Shown: positions 1 through 7,686 of the stretch, piece after piece
Numbering within the stretch: the stretch's first letter is position 1
Layout of the letters: each line of letters begins with the position of its first letter
From: Bacillota bacterium
GTDB taxonomy: Bacteria; Bacillota; Clostridia; Tissierellales; Sedimentibacteraceae
NCBI GenBank assembly: GCA_023453025.1
Contig: JAEXUD010000033.1
Span: forward strand, 1 to 16,284
Length of the DNA stretch: 16,284 nucleotides
Direction of reading: 5' to 3'
Made by a program: the position numbers and the translations under genes
The notes under the pieces: generated by a model
Database searches by the model: none
What the model was told of the DNA's origin: nothing
Seen by the model: only the letters and a program-made list of their open reading frames with translations

Positions 1-119
1 TATTTACAAGTTTGATTGATTTTGTTTTTTAATAATTTTATTGCACTTTAAGGCTTTTTTCTAAAGTCCTTTTTGTGCTTTTTTCTTCCTTCCCTTTTTT
101 GAGAACTTTCCTATTAAAC

Positions 120-154
120 AAAAAAAGTAATTACCCTGCGGCAACAGGGTAATT
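120..154 (-). terminator. Rho-independent terminator of rlmH
   Basis: A perfect 10-bp stem (129-138 with 145-154, arms AATTACCCTG/CAGGGTAATT) encloses a 6-base loop. Read on the minus strand it is followed by ACTTTTTTTG, a good U tract, and it lies about 120 bases past the rlmH stop. The plus strand also has AAAACATTTTTT after the stem, so it may work in both directions and protect rlmH from a gene left of the window. Confidence 0.8.
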
Positions 155-275
155 AAAACATTTTTTAAGTAAAGTCAGCCATAGCCAACTGCCTATTCTT
201 TATCTTATGTAAATTATATCCTAATTATTAAAAAAAATCAATAATAAAAAATAATAAGATAAGAGAACGTATATT

Positions 276-755
276 CTACTTATGATAAGCCTCCCCGGCA
301 TTTATCTTAAAGGATCTGTAAATCTGTTCTAACAATACAACCTTGAAGAGCTGGTGGGGGAATGTCATTTTCGAGAATGAAAGCTTGTAATCTGCCATGT
401 CAAGCACATCCTGTGACAAACCGTTGCTTCCGCCGATTACAAATGCTATGTCGGATTTACCATCAATACCAAGTACGTTTATTTTTTCAGCCAGTTCTTC
501 TGAGCTTAGCTGCTTACCTTTGACGTCAAGCACAAACACATAAGCATTTTTAGGAATTCTGGATAATATTTTTGCCCCTTCCTTTGCTTTAACCTGCTCT
601 ATTTCAGATTGAGAAAAACTGTCATCAGCCCTTTCGTCCTGCACAACTTCTTCCGTCAGCCTGCAAAATTTCGACAATCTTTTTGAATATTCATTTATTG
701 CATCTGAAAAGAATTTTTCCTTTATCTTTCCTACAGAAATTATTGTTATTTTCAT
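276..755 (-). CDS. rlmH: 23S rRNA (pseudouridine-1915 N3)-methyltransferase RlmH
   Basis: The 159-residue product is the usual RlmH length. RlmH is a small SPOUT-class enzyme that uses S-adenosylmethionine to methylate the N3 of pseudouridine 1915 in helix 69 of 23S rRNA, on assembled ribosomes. The sequence shows the family opening (MKITIISVGKIKEKF), the glycine-rich knot loop FVIGGSNGLS that binds SAM, and the invariant C-terminal block ending in INAGEAYHK, which forms the active site with the dimer partner. The loop has SNG where many homologues have ADG or PYG. The ATG is preceded by AAGGTGA four bases upstream. It is transcribed alone, away from the 953 gene, and ends at the hairpin at 129-154. 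No strong promoter stands out; AT-rich TTGTTC/TATATT-like boxes lie around 800-835 on the minus strand. Confidence 0.95.
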   Translation of the reverse strand: MKITIISVGKIKEKFFSDAINEYSKRLSKFCRLTEEVVQDERADDSFSQSEIEQVKAKEGAKILSRIPKNAYVFVLDVKGKQLSSEELAEKINVLGIDGKSDIAFVIGGSNGLSQDVLDMADYKLSFSKMTFPHQLFKVVLLEQIYRSFKINAGEAYHK

Positions 756-871
756 CAGTTCACCTTAAATATATTATTTTTTCATATTTATTTTTTCCTA
801 TAATATAATAGTATAACAATAAGGAACAATTTTTTACAGGATTTTTTTAGACAACGTTTACTCTTTTTTTA

Positions 872-900
872 TTGATAAAAGTTTACATATATGATATAAT
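872..900 (+). promoter_or_regulatory. Sigma-A type promoter of the SLH/HExxH gene
   Basis: TTGATA (872-877), a 17-base spacer and TATAAT (895-900). The expected start of transcription is near 907. This excludes the upstream in-frame TTG at 872 as a start codon, because it would lie inside the -35 box, and supports the ATG at 953. Confidence 0.75.
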
Positions 901-952
901 TTTAAAAATTACGCTAACTCAAGTAAGAAAAATATTAGTCGAGGTAGATAAT

Positions 953-2308
953 ATGATAAAAATAAAAAAAATTCTATTCATTGCATTAATGTTTTGTTTT
1001 ATTGGCTCAAATGTATATGGATATGCCTATGAGCCTTTGAGTGAGGAAAAATTAAAAAATGATATTGAAGAAGACTATGGAATAAACATTAAAATTCCTG
1101 AAAATGAGGATTATGAAGCATACAAAGAATGCCTTCTGATTTTGGACAAGGGATTAAAAAGATTTCCGAAGGGCGTAATTAAAGAAATTACAGAATTTAA
1201 TTCCAACAGAGGCATCAGTACCAATATTAAAATGAGCAAGACTGAAAGCATCAGTGATTTGTTTTCTGAATACAAATCAAATGCAAAATCAGTTGAAATA
1301 TATTTAAATACCTTGCAAAACAGTCCTTATTATGATACTTGTGCCGCATCAGAGCTGGGTTTGGTTCATGAAATCGGACATTATGCTAGTGATTATTTAT
1401 TCAAGGTTTATGGATATGAAAAAATAAAAAGAGAATTTGAAAAGATAAATGCAGGATGCGTTTATGGAAACTGGCGCGAAGGTTATGACAAGGTTTTTGT
1501 AAACAAGCACTCAGCCGTAAGCTTTGAGAATGATATCGCTGATTTAATCTGGTATTTAGAGGTTCATCCTGATATTATAAGAAATATAAATGATGGAAAC
1601 TACACAGCTATACATAAGAAAGTTGAATATCTCACATCAGTAATTGATCAAAGTCTTACAAGCATCACAAGTGAATCTAGAGTATGGCAGGAAGCATTGC
1701 CACAAAAACCTGATGCATGGGCAATGGATGCAATAAATGCAATGAATCAAGCATCTTTGATACCTGAAGAATTAGACGGCATATACAATTCCTATATTAC
1801 AAAAGAGGATTTTTATACATTGGCCTTAAATATTATAGAAAACAAGCTAGGCAAGGATAATTTTATTAAATCGTTTGAATTAACTAATCAAGAAGACTCT
1901 GTGACAATTGATCCTGTTAAAGGGGAGGTATTTGTTGACAGTGGTTCTGATGATGATTCGAATTTTGAAGCACAGATTTGCTATGAAAAAGATAAAAGAT
2001 TGTATGAGGCTTACCAGATTGGATTAATTGATGAAGGCTGGTTATCTGGCTCAAAGGAATATATGACCAGACTTGAAATTGCTAAACTTTTCAGTTATAT
2101 AGGAAATAAGCTTGGCATGGACATTTCTGAATATGATGTTGTTAATTATGAGGACATTAAAAATATTGATGATTCGGACAAGAAGTTTATATATTTTGTA
2201 GCAAGCAAGGGCTTGCTGATGGGAGACGGAACAAGCTTCAAGCCTTATGACTACTGCACATATCAGGAGGCATATATTATACTTATGAGATTATATAAGC
2301 TATTGTAA
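953..2308 (+). CDS. Secreted protein with HExxH motif and C-terminal SLH-like repeats
   Basis: The product of 451 residues starts at ATG 953, preceded by GAGGT. Residues 1-25 form a typical signal peptide: a KIKK charged end, then a hydrophobic run, then VYGYA. The middle contains HEIGH at residues 139-143 in the context LVHEIGHYASDYL, the zinc-binding signature of gluzincin-like metallopeptidases. About 45-60 residues later an SFENDIADL segment resembles the ED.AE stretch that follows HExxH in several secreted clostridial peptidase-like families; that likeness is inference. The C-terminal 200 residues resemble S-layer homology (SLH) repeats at about 250-300, 350-390 and 405-451 (for example the WAMDAINAM and ASKGLLMGDG segments), which would bind cell-wall polymers. 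The repeats are divergent. It probably acts at the cell surface; its substrate is unknown. It is a monocistronic gene with its own promoter. Confidence 0.6.
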   Translation: MIKIKKILFIALMFCFIGSNVYGYAYEPLSEEKLKNDIEEDYGINIKIPENEDYEAYKECLLILDKGLKRFPKGVIKEITEFNSNRGISTNIKMSKTESISDLFSEYKSNAKSVEIYLNTLQNSPYYDTCAASELGLVHEIGHYASDYLFKVYGYEKIKREFEKINAGCVYGNWREGYDKVFVNKHSAVSFENDIADLIWYLEVHPDIIRNINDGNYTAIHKKVEYLTSVIDQSLTSITSESRVWQEALPQKPDAWAMDAINAMNQASLIPEELDGIYNSYITKEDFYTLALNIIENKLGKDNFIKSFELTNQEDSVTIDPVKGEVFVDSGSDDDSNFEAQICYEKDKRLYEAYQIGLIDEGWLSGSKEYMTRLEIAKLFSYIGNKLGMDISEYDVVNYEDIKNIDDSDKKFIYFVASKGLLMGDGTSFKPYDYCTYQEAYIILMRLYKLL

Positions 2309-2325
2309 CAAGCAAGCTTATATAA
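2291..2325 (+). terminator. Inverted repeat spanning the stop codon, possible weak terminator
   Basis: TTATATAAGCT (2291-2301) and AGCTTATATAA (2315-2325) are a perfect 11-bp inverted repeat with a 13-base loop holding the TAA stop of the preceding gene. The stem is AT-rich and the T tract after it is short (TTTACATATTTAAC), so termination would be weak. Confidence 0.4.
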
Positions 2326-2334
2326 TTTACATAT

Positions 2335-2362
2335 TTAACAAATATTTCATTTGTGGTATAAT
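2335..2362 (+). promoter_or_regulatory. Promoter of the CobS-like membrane protein gene
   Basis: TTAACA (2335-2340), a 16-base spacer and TATAAT (2357-2362) preceded by TGG, an extended -10. Transcription would start near 2369. The in-frame TTG at 2351 is therefore inside the promoter and the ATG at 2387 is the start. Confidence 0.7.
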
Positions 2363-2386
2363 GGTAAAAATAAAGAGGGTAAAAAT

Positions 2387-3088
2387 ATGTTTGACTTGAG
2401 AAGTATGGTTATTGGCATTATTTTAATGCTGAAAAAATATACCTGTATCGATATTGCCATATATGCAGAAACAAATGAAGATGATTATATAAACGGGATA
2501 TATGCGCTGCCATTAATTGGACTTGCTATTGGTTTTGCTGCGCTTTTATTATCTTCCCTCAAAAATTTTTACGACAGCCTTTTCACAAGTACAGTAATTC
2601 TTATTTATTATAATATCATCACAAAGACTGTGAATATGAAGGAAATATATAGAACATTAAATTATTATATTAAGCCCAAAAATCAATCAGAGCAGCTTTC
2701 AGGTATTATTGGAATAATATTAGTTAATTTAATGTATTTTTCTTTACTTGGGTTAGTGCCGTCAACCGCGTTGGTTGTAATGTTTGTTGCAGGTTTTTCA
2801 AATTTGGTGATTTTAAGTTCCATTATAAAGCGAAATAAGGATAATACTTCTATAATAAAATATTGTACTAAAAACCATATAATAGCAGCCTTTGGGTGTT
2901 CGTTCTTAATAGCTGCAATATTTAATTATAAGATGGTTATTTCACTGTCACTTACATATATGATATCGGGAGTGATTGTCAGTGTGCTTGACGATAAAAT
3001 AGAAATTTTACCAAGTTCGGTAGAAGGATTTTTTATAGAAATAACACAATTGATGTTTTTAGTTATTACATATTTAATGAAGCTGTGA
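2387..3088 (+). CDS. Membrane protein, possibly a degenerate CobS-like protein
   Basis: A 233-residue, very hydrophobic protein with about six predicted membrane segments. The start at ATG 2387 follows GAGGGT by six bases. Some blocks recall adenosylcobinamide-GDP ribazoletransferase (CobS, the last step of cobalamin nucleotide-loop assembly). These are an N-terminal hydrophobic helix, then YALPLIGLAIGF at residues 42-53 (CobS proteins have a similar PLVG..iG block), a GIIGI segment at the expected middle position, and a C-terminal SVEGFFIEITQLMFLV segment like the CobS GA..E..E...L end. The acidic motifs needed for CobS catalysis (the HLDG.AD-type loop and the GD before the last helix) are missing, so if it is related it is probably not a working CobS. 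No other cobalamin genes are nearby. The function is unknown and the family link is by eye only. Confidence 0.45.
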   Translation: MFDLRSMVIGIILMLKKYTCIDIAIYAETNEDDYINGIYALPLIGLAIGFAALLLSSLKNFYDSLFTSTVILIYYNIITKTVNMKEIYRTLNYYIKPKNQSEQLSGIIGIILVNLMYFSLLGLVPSTALVVMFVAGFSNLVILSSIIKRNKDNTSIIKYCTKNHIIAAFGCSFLIAAIFNYKMVISLSLTYMISGVIVSVLDDKIEILPSSVEGFFIEITQLMFLVITYLMKL

Positions 3089-3148
3089 TACCATGCTTTT
3101 ATTAATTTAGTGCTGGTTAAATTGCCGATGCTTATATTTATTAAAGTT

Positions 3149-3177
3149 TTGACAAATAAAATTGATTGTAGTATAAT
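3149..3177 (+). promoter_or_regulatory. Perfect consensus promoter of trpS operon
   Basis: TTGACA (3149-3154), a 17-base spacer and TATAAT (3172-3177) match the sigma-A consensus exactly. The transcript would start near 3184, giving a leader of about 67 bases before the trpS ATG. Confidence 0.85.
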
Positions 3178-3197
3178 CAAAAAAATTAGACTTTTAC

Positions 3198-3233
3198 GGA
3201 CTTTCTCGTCTCACAGGTTAGAAAGTTCTTTTT
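3198..3233 (+). promoter_or_regulatory. Hairpin plus U tract in trpS leader, putative attenuator
   Basis: GGACTTTCT (3198-3206) pairs with AGAAAGTTC (3220-3228) through nine pairs including one G-U, with a 13-base loop, and runs straight into TTTTT. It lies downstream of the promoter and 17 bases upstream of the trpS start, so it can stop transcription before the gene. No T-box motif (AGGGTGG-like) is visible in the short leader. No competing antiterminator could be drawn with confidence. Confidence 0.5.
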
Positions 3234-3250
3234 ATATAATGGAGGCTATA

Positions 3251-4252
3251 ATGGAAAATAAAAAGGTAATATTCAGCGGAATGCAGCCGTCAGGATCATT
3301 AACTCTCGGGAATTATCTGGGAGCTCTGAAAAACTGGGTAAATTTGCAAAGCGAATTTGACTGCTATTATTGTGTGGTTGACATGCATGCCATAACCGTA
3401 CCGAAGGAACCAAAGGATTTGAGAAAAAATACTCTTGAGGTGCTTGCCAATTATATTGCTGCCGGCTTGGATCCTGAGCAGGTTACTTTGTTTATACAAT
3501 CTCACGTATCTGCTCACGCGGAGCTGTCATGGGTGCTGAACTGTTTCACATACTTCGGCGAGCTGGGCAGAATGACGCAGTTTAAAGATAAATCTAAAAA
3601 GCTTGAAAGCAATTCCATACCTGCCGGTTTATTTTCATACCCTGTTTTGATGGCGGCAGATATATTATTGTACCAGGCTGATTTGGTACCTGTCGGTGAG
3701 GATCAAAGACAGCATCTGGAAATAACAAGAGATATAGCACAAAGATTCAACAACCGTTACAGTGAAACCTTCAAGGTGCCCGATGCATTTATAGCAAAGG
3801 AAGGCGCCAAGATAATGAGTCTTCAGGAACCTACAAGCAAAATGTCAAAATCAGATTCTAATGAAAATGCATATATAGTCCTAATGGACGATGCTGATAC
3901 TATAAGAAGAAAATTGAAAAGAGCCGTTACAGATTCGGAAGGTGTTGTAAGATACAGTGACGACCAGCCCGGAGTAAAAAATTTATTAAACATTTATTCT
4001 AAAATAACCAATAAAACAACAGATGATATTGCTGCTTCCTATGAAGGAAAGGGCTATGCCCAGTTTAAGGATGATACAGCAGAGGTAATAATAGAAGAAT
4101 TGAAGCCTATCCAGGAAAAAATCGATTATTTGCTAAAGAACAAGGATTATCTGGAGCAAATTTATGTACACGGAGCTGAGAAAGCAGAAACAGTTGCAAG
4201 AAAAACACTGAGAAAGGTTTATAAAAAAATAGGATTTATTCCAAGATATTAA
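3251..4252 (+). CDS. trpS: Tryptophanyl-tRNA synthetase
   Basis: The 333-residue class Ic synthetase charges tRNA-Trp with tryptophan using ATP in the cytoplasm. The start is ATG 3251, with GGAGG five bases upstream; the product then begins MENKKVIFSGMQPSGSL, as in bacterial TrpRS. The HIGH-equivalent TLGN lies at residues 18-21 and the KMSKS loop at 197-201. The segment from the active site to GEDQRQHLE, which helps bind tRNA and dimerise, is intact, and the length is normal. It is the first gene of a two-gene unit; the amidohydrolase gene begins 14 bases after its stop. Its promoter is a perfect consensus and the leader has a terminator-like hairpin, so expression may be attenuated. Confidence 0.97.
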   Translation: MENKKVIFSGMQPSGSLTLGNYLGALKNWVNLQSEFDCYYCVVDMHAITVPKEPKDLRKNTLEVLANYIAAGLDPEQVTLFIQSHVSAHAELSWVLNCFTYFGELGRMTQFKDKSKKLESNSIPAGLFSYPVLMAADILLYQADLVPVGEDQRQHLEITRDIAQRFNNRYSETFKVPDAFIAKEGAKIMSLQEPTSKMSKSDSNENAYIVLMDDADTIRRKLKRAVTDSEGVVRYSDDQPGVKNLLNIYSKITNKTTDDIAASYEGKGYAQFKDDTAEVIIEELKPIQEKIDYLLKNKDYLEQIYVHGAEKAETVARKTLRKVYKKIGFIPRY

Positions 4253-4266
4253 GCAATGGAGGAAAT

Positions 4267-5442
4267 ATGATTGTTATTATAAATGGATATATCAAAACCA
4301 TTAGCGGTGATGATATTGAAAAAGGTCAGATTATTATTGAAGGAGGTAAGATCAAGGCTGTGGGTAAGGACTTGGAAATACCTGCAGATGCAGAGGTAAT
4401 TGATGCCAAGGGATTTATGGTTACTCCGGGATTTGTAGACGGACACTGTCACATCGGTATGTGGGAAGAAGGAATCGGTTTTGAAGGAGAAGACGGGAAT
4501 GAGGATGTTGAACCCATAACACCTCAGCTTAGAGCAATAGATGCAATTAATCCAATGGATCAGGGCTTTCAGGATGCCATAGAGGGCGGCGTGACAACTG
4601 CGGTGACAGGACCAGGAAGTGCCAATGTTATAGGCGGAACATTTCTGGCTATGAAGACGTATGGCAAAAGAGTTGACGATATGGTTATCAAGGACCCTGT
4701 TGCAATGAAAATAGCATTTGGCGAAAACCCAAAAAGAGTTTACAGCGAACAGCATAAGTCTCCTGTTACAAGAATGGCTATTGCCGCACTTCTGAGAGAA
4801 ACCTTGTATGAAGCCAAGCAGTATATGGAGGATTTAAATGAATCAATGGAAGACCCGGACAAAAAGCCTGACTTTGATTTAAAGCTTGAAGCATTGCTTC
4901 CGGTAATGAGAAAGGAAATTCATTTAAAGGCACATGCTCACAGAACTGATGATATTTTCACAGCCCTCAGAATTGCCAAGGAATTTGATTTGGATATTAC
5001 GTTAGATCATTGCACCGAGGGGCACTTGATTGCGGAGGAGTTAAAAGAAGCCGGAAAAGCTTGCTTAATAGGACCAACCTTTGGATCACGAGTAAAATAT
5101 GAGCTTAAAAACAAAAGCTTTGAAACACCAAAAATATTATATGATGCAGGTATAAAAATAGCAATAATAACTGATTCTAATGTTATACCGATTCAGCACA
5201 TACCAATGTGTGCCGGAATGGCTGTTAAAGCCGGACTTCCTGAAGGGGAAGCATGGAAATCAATCACTATTAATCCTGCTGAAATAACCGGTATTGCTGA
5301 CAGAGTCGGCAGTATCGAAGTCGGTAAGGATGCCGATATTGCTATATTTAAGGGCAATCCGCTTTTAGACACCGATTATGAAACTTTAATGACAATAGTA
5401 GACGGTAAGGTTGTTTACAGGAATAATAAGTTTAAAATATAA
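4267..5442 (+). CDS. Metal-dependent amidohydrolase (cyclic imidase/imidazolonepropionase-like)
   Basis: The 391-residue protein of the amidohydrolase superfamily has GGAGG four bases before its ATG. The N-terminal beta-sandwich (residues 1-55) leads into TPGFVDGHCHIG, with the metal-binding H60-x-H62. Further likely ligands are H223/H225 (KAHAH), H248 and H253 (LDHCTEGH) and D303 (ITDSN), placed as in the TIM-barrel hydrolases of this superfamily. The C-terminal sandwich ends with VGKDADIAIFKGNPL, typical of the family. Such enzymes hydrolyse cyclic amides or C-terminal dipeptides; close clostridial relatives are usually annotated only as amidohydrolase. The substrate cannot be read from the sequence. 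Its coupling to trpS seems to be transcriptional convenience rather than shared function. A GC-rich terminator follows 11 bases after the stop. Confidence 0.85.
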   Translation: MIVIINGYIKTISGDDIEKGQIIIEGGKIKAVGKDLEIPADAEVIDAKGFMVTPGFVDGHCHIGMWEEGIGFEGEDGNEDVEPITPQLRAIDAINPMDQGFQDAIEGGVTTAVTGPGSANVIGGTFLAMKTYGKRVDDMVIKDPVAMKIAFGENPKRVYSEQHKSPVTRMAIAALLRETLYEAKQYMEDLNESMEDPDKKPDFDLKLEALLPVMRKEIHLKAHAHRTDDIFTALRIAKEFDLDITLDHCTEGHLIAEELKEAGKACLIGPTFGSRVKYELKNKSFETPKILYDAGIKIAIITDSNVIPIQHIPMCAGMAVKAGLPEGEAWKSITINPAEITGIADRVGSIEVGKDADIAIFKGNPLLDTDYETLMTIVDGKVVYRNNKFKI

Positions 5443-5453
5443 TTTAATTTTGG

Positions 5454-5480
5454 GGGACGCTGATGCGTCCCGTTTTATTA
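5454..5480 (+). terminator. Terminator of the trpS-amidohydrolase operon
   Basis: A GGGACGC/GCGTCCC 7-bp GC-rich stem (5454-5460 with 5465-5471) with a TGAT loop is followed by GTTTTATTA. It lies 11 bases after the amidohydrolase stop. Confidence 0.85.
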
Positions 5481-5495
5481 GGATATGCTTAGTAG

Positions 5496-5764
5496 CGTTT
5501 ACGTTACTATTCACAGTCAGAGTGAAAGCGAAAAATAAGAAAAATATCCGCTCACGGTTTCGGACACGAATAATTCTAAAGCTCATTGCGGCTAAAAATC
5601 CTACAGCTTGCAAACTCGCTGACGCTCAAACAGTGCAAGCTGCTTAACGGATCTTTAACCTCCATTCGCTAAGAATTATAATCGTGTCCTGCAAATGTTC
5701 ACTATATATTTTTCTTATTTTTCTTAGGTTTTATAGATAGCAACTGTGAATAGTAACGCGTTTA
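5496..5764. mobile_element. MITE-like palindromic element with 6-bp target duplication
   Basis: The element proper is 5502-5758 (257 bp). Its ends are perfect 16-bp inverted repeats, CGTTACTATTCACAGT (5502-5517) and its complement (5743-5758). They are flanked exactly by the direct repeat CGTTTA (5496-5501 and 5759-5764), as expected of a target-site duplication. Inside, the arms stay alignable: an exact 18-bp pair at 5530-5547/5706-5723 (GAAAAATAAGAAAAATAT and complement), GGACACGA near 5562 with its complement near 5682, and CAGCTTGCA near 5604 with its complement near 5633. The whole element could fold into one long hairpin. No transposase reading frame of credible size or composition is present, so it would need a transposase supplied from elsewhere. 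A half copy lies at 12810-12905. Confidence 0.8.
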
Positions 5765-5855
5765 CCCAAAAAAATCGTCAAAAACAGAAAAAAAACTTGC
5801 AAATTGTCCACATAAAGAATAAACTAAGCAGTGGTAAAAAAAGAGGATGGTAAAT

Positions 5856-7679
5856 ATGAAAAATAAAATTATAAATATAGCAGTTATTGCCCACGTAGAT
5901 GCAGGAAAATCCACACTGGTTGATGCTTTTCTGCAGCAGAGCGGCGTTTTCAGAGAAAATCAGGAATTAGTAGACCAGGTAATGGACTCAAATGCAATCG
6001 AGCGTGAAAGAGGAATAACAATTTATTCAAAAAACTGCTCAGTAATGCATAATGACGTTAAAATAAATATAGTAGACACACCCGGACACGCTGACTTTTC
6101 ATCAGAGGTAGAGCGTATTATGAAGACTGTTGATACAGTAATCTTGCTTGTGGATTCAATAGAAGGGCCTATGCCTCAGACGAGATTTGTTTTGCAGAAA
6201 TCTCTTGACATAGGGGTAAGACCTATTTTGCTGATCAATAAAATAGACAAGAAAAACCATAGAGCCGAAGAGGTTGTTGATATGGTATTTGATTTGTTTG
6301 TTGAGCTTAATGCAAATGACGAGCAGCTGGATTTTCCTATATTATACGGTATTGCGAAGCAGGGGATTGTGCAATATGAACTTGATGAACCAAGTGAAAA
6401 CATCAATCCTTTATTCGATACAATCATCAACCATGTACAGCCATATCCGGACAAGGACGGTGATGATTTACAGATGCAGATATCATCACTTGCATATGAT
6501 GAATATATAGGAAGACTGGGAATAGGAAGAGTTACGGCCGGTACTATAAAGGAAGGTCAGACCGTATCAGTTGCCAAGCATGACGGAACAGTTGAAAAAC
6601 AGAAAATTTCAAATATATTTGTATATCAGGGACTTAGCAGAATAAGCGTGCAAGAAGCATACAGCGGAGATATAGTAGTTGTATCCGGTATAGCAAATAT
6701 TTCTATAGGAGACACAATCTGTACAGAAAATAAGGCAAATCCTATGGAAACCATTAAAATAGAAGAGCCTACATTATCAATGAATTTTCTAATCAATACA
6801 TCACCTTTTGTGGGGATGTCAGGAAAATATGTTACTACAAGGCATCTTAAGGCCAGACTTGAAAAAGAGCTGGAGGTAAATGTAGGATTAAAGGTAGAGC
6901 AATTAGAGGATGCGGTTGACGGCTACAAGGTATCCGGCAGAGGAGAGCTCCATCTTTCCATACTTCTTGAAAACATGAGAAGAGAAGGCTATGAAGTTGC
7001 AGTTTCAAGACCTGAGGTAATACTTAAAAAAATTGACGGTGTAGTAATGGAACCGATTGAAAGAGTGTTTATAAATGTTCCTGAAATATATTCGGGCTCT
7101 GTTATATCAAAGCTCAATGTCAGAAAAGGACTGATGTCTTCTATTGTTCCTGACGGTAATTATGTAAAAATTGAATACATGGTGCCGACCAGAGGACTAT
7201 TGGGATACCGTACAGAGCTTATTAATGATACCAGAGGCGAAGGAACAATGGTAAAAAGCTTCGACCATTATGAGAAATACAAGGGAGAAATTCCTCAAAG
7301 AATTAACGGAGTGTTAATTTCCAACGATGAGGGAGAAGCAATTGCATATTCGCTGAACAATCTTGAAAGCAGGGGAACATTGTTTATAAACCCGGGAGAA
7401 AAGGTATACGAAGGAATGATTATCGGAATGTGCGCAAGGGGAGAGGATATAACGGTTAACCCCTGCAAAGCCAAGAAACAATCTAATACAAGGTCTTCCT
7501 CGGCAGACGATGCAATCAAGCTGACTCCTCCGAGAATTATGACGTTAGAATCGGCATTAGAATTTATCAATGATGATGAGCTTGTGGAAATTACTCCTGA
7601 TAACATAAGATTAAGAAAAAGATATCTTTCAGAAATGGAAAGAAGAAAGCAAGCAAACAGACTAAAAACTTCAAATTAA
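5856..7679 (+). CDS. typA: Ribosome-associated GTPase TypA/BipA
   Basis: The 607-residue translational GTPase is an EF-G relative linked to 50S assembly and stress or low-temperature growth. An ATG at 5847 is in frame, but AGAGG runs into it. The ATG at 5856 lies nine bases after GAGG and gives MKNKIINIAVIAHVD, as in other TypA proteins. The G1 loop is HVDAGKST (residues 13-20), DTPGH lies at 74-78 and NKID at 128-131. Domain II, the EF-G-like domains III and V (SGRGELHLSILLENMRREGYE) and the TypA-specific C-terminal domain ending near TPDNIRLRKRYL are all present. Most TypA proteins have HVDHGKTT and DTPGHADFGGE; this one has HVDAGKST and DTPGHADFSSE, so it belongs to a divergent branch. Only weak promoter boxes are seen (TTGCAA 5797, TAAACT 5820). 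Confidence 0.93.
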   Translation: MKNKIINIAVIAHVDAGKSTLVDAFLQQSGVFRENQELVDQVMDSNAIERERGITIYSKNCSVMHNDVKINIVDTPGHADFSSEVERIMKTVDTVILLVDSIEGPMPQTRFVLQKSLDIGVRPILLINKIDKKNHRAEEVVDMVFDLFVELNANDEQLDFPILYGIAKQGIVQYELDEPSENINPLFDTIINHVQPYPDKDGDDLQMQISSLAYDEYIGRLGIGRVTAGTIKEGQTVSVAKHDGTVEKQKISNIFVYQGLSRISVQEAYSGDIVVVSGIANISIGDTICTENKANPMETIKIEEPTLSMNFLINTSPFVGMSGKYVTTRHLKARLEKELEVNVGLKVEQLEDAVDGYKVSGRGELHLSILLENMRREGYEVAVSRPEVILKKIDGVVMEPIERVFINVPEIYSGSVISKLNVRKGLMSSIVPDGNYVKIEYMVPTRGLLGYRTELINDTRGEGTMVKSFDHYEKYKGEIPQRINGVLISNDEGEAIAYSLNNLESRGTLFINPGEKVYEGMIIGMCARGEDITVNPCKAKKQSNTRSSSADDAIKLTPPRIMTLESALEFINDDELVEITPDNIRLRKRYLSEMERRKQANRLKTSN

Positions 7680-7686
7680 AAATAAT

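Noticed and set aside
1..115. T-rich stretch searched for a gene start, RNA gene or riboswitch
   Set aside because: There are only homopolymer-like runs, with no ribosome site, no stable helix and no recognised motif.
872..952. 27-codon upstream extension of the SLH/HExxH protein from a TTG
   Set aside because: The TTG is part of the -35 box of a good promoter, while ATG 953 has a ribosome site and starts a proper signal peptide.
3110..3250. 47-codon N-terminal extension of TrpRS from a GTG
   Set aside because: It spans the perfect consensus promoter and the leader hairpin; ATG 3251 behind GGAGG gives the normal protein.
4249..4755. 168-codon frame on the minus strand
   Set aside because: It lies wholly opposite the well-supported amidohydrolase gene and shows no family features.
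5411..5647. A 78-codon open frame running from the amidohydrolase end into the palindromic element, and its 75-codon opposite-strand shadow
   Set aside because: It crosses a strong terminator and the inverted-repeat element, lacks a ribosome site and has no recognisable protein features.
5496..5764. CRISPR-like or regulatory RNA interpretation of the large palindrome
   Set aside because: There are no regularly spaced direct repeats; exact terminal inverted repeats and a flanking duplication fit a mobile element better.
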